Source: Actinomycetes bacterium (GTDB lineage: Bacteria > Actinomycetota > Aquicultoria > CAJVYJ01 > JAUVQD01). From it: DNA of 6,328 nt. A program made the translations under genes and the position numbers. The DNA lies in the NCBI GenBank assembly GCA_030666075.1, contig DAOUYN010000057.1, positions 1 through 6,328 on the forward strand, read 5' to 3'. This document shows, one piece after another, positions 5,711 through 6,328 of the stretch. The notes beneath the pieces were generated by a model that saw only the letters and a program-made list of their open reading frames with translations, had not been told where the DNA came from and ran no database searches. The number at the start of each line of letters is the position of its first letter. Positions within the stretch are counted from its first letter, which is position 1.

Positions 5711-6328
5711 TTACTTTTCGACGGCGATCGCGTCGATATCGTAGACGCGCCTTCCCGGAGTTCCGAGGTTGACGATCTTAAGTGTGTGCTTGCCGCTCGT
5801 CGACCACTTTTTCGCAAAAACCGCCTGGCGGAACTTTGTTTTCCACGAGTAATTATCGATCGTCTTCACGTATTTTCCGTCAATATAGATCTTGGTCTTC
5901 GACCGGTTCCTAGCCTTTGTGTTGACGAGCACGACTTGCTTGCCGGTGAACTCAAACTTAATAGACTGGCCGCGCCGCGCCGAGTACCGCAGGGACCCAT
6001 AGTAGAAGAGTCGATGCTTGTTCTTATAGACCCCGTTGAAGCCATTTCGGCTTTTAATTAAGGCATCGTTGTCACGCGGGACGATCGTCTTGCGCAGCCC
6101 CGACCAATTGCCGAGATTGCCGGCCAGATCTCGCGCTCGGGCCCGGAAATAATAGGTCTTACTCGGCGTCCCGTTCTCAAAGATCCGGTGGGTAGCCGTC
6201 GTCCTTCTCTGCCAGTTCTTCCAGGCGCCGCCCGCCACTTTATACTGGACATCATAGGAGGCGATTCCACCGGAAGGTTGAACATCAGCCCCAGTCCAGG
6301 TCACCTTGAAAGTACGGTTAGTCGATAT
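5711..6328 (-). CDS. Fibronectin type III protein with C-terminal beta-sandwich domain, probably secreted (3' part)
   Basis: The frame is open to the right edge, so only the last 205 residues are visible; the GTG at 6302-6304 is internal. Residues 1 to about 84 look like the end of a fibronectin type III-like domain: FKVTWTGADVQPSGGIASYD (7-26) and YYFRARARDLAGNLGNWS (59-76), the latter a common ending of such domains in extracellular bacterial proteins. From about 97 to 205 lies a second, lysine/arginine-rich domain: FEFTGKQVVLV (125-135), KIYIDGKYVKTID (146-158), GKHTLKIVNLG (179-189) and the terminal DIDAIAVEK. That pattern recurs at the C-terminus of secreted multidomain actinobacterial and Chloroflexi proteins and is probably a carbohydrate-binding-like beta-sandwich; its ligand is unknown to me. 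No catalytic motif, sortase signal or membrane anchor is seen. It converges on mog and has no evident link to Moco synthesis. Base composition appears less GC-rich than the Moco genes. Confidence 0.75.
   Translation of the reverse strand: MSTNRTFKVTWTGADVQPSGGIASYDVQYKVAGGAWKNWQRRTTATHRIFENGTPSKTYYFRARARDLAGNLGNWSGLRKTIVPRDNDALIKSRNGFNGVYKNKHRLFYYGSLRYSARRGQSIKFEFTGKQVVLVNTKARNRSKTKIYIDGKYVKTIDNYSWKTKFRQAVFAKKWSTSGKHTLKIVNLGTPGRRVYDIDAIAVEK

Noticed and set aside
5594..6061. Open frame of 155 codons on the + strand after mog.
   Set aside because: It overlaps the mog end, crosses the terminator hairpin and lies opposite the fibronectin-type coding region; no domain is seen.
1..6328. Insertion sequences, CRISPR arrays, attachment sites, tandem repeats and rRNA/tRNA genes.
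   Set aside because: None seen. The window is ordinary dense coding sequence apart from the 4957-5120 leader and the short 5637-5710 gap.

Overview
The window is a GC-rich bacterial segment holding most of a molybdenum cofactor (Moco) locus on the + strand. A secreted-type protein gene converges on it from the right on the - strand. The sequence does not fix the organism. GC-rich codon choice, strong GGAG/AAGG-type ribosome binding sites and the fibronectin-III plus beta-sandwich protein suggest a high-GC Gram-positive (deep Actinomycetota-like) or Chloroflexota-like bacterium. This is low-confidence inference.

Layout: positions 1-2249 carry the end of modA, then modB and modC, a complete molybdate ABC importer apart from the off-window N-terminus of ModA. 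Positions 2230-4956 carry moeA, moaA and moaC. The genes overlap or sit close together (modA/modB share one base, modB/modC 8, modC/moeA 20; gaps are 21 nt for moeA-moaA and 12 nt for moaA-moaC), so one polycistronic unit is likely. A 164-nt gap (4957-5120) with RNA-like structure follows, then mog (5121-5636). The - strand gene occupies 5711 to the right edge and is cut there.

How the genes work together: ModABC imports molybdate. MoaA and MoaC convert GTP to cyclic pyranopterin monophosphate. Mog adenylylates molybdopterin and MoeA inserts molybdate. The molybdopterin synthase (MoaD/MoaE) and its sulfurylating enzyme (MoeB) are not in the window and must be encoded elsewhere if the pathway is complete.

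The most interesting part is the moaC-mog gap. A strong intrinsic terminator (12-bp stem, 7 T) ends only 18 nt before the mog start codon. A segment about 75 nt upstream nearly copies the terminator's right arm, so it could pair with the left arm instead. This is the 1:2 versus 2:3 layout of an attenuator or riboswitch, and I recognise no known class in it. At the other end of mog, its stop codon lies inside a hairpin whose T-tract, read on the - strand, serves the converging gene.
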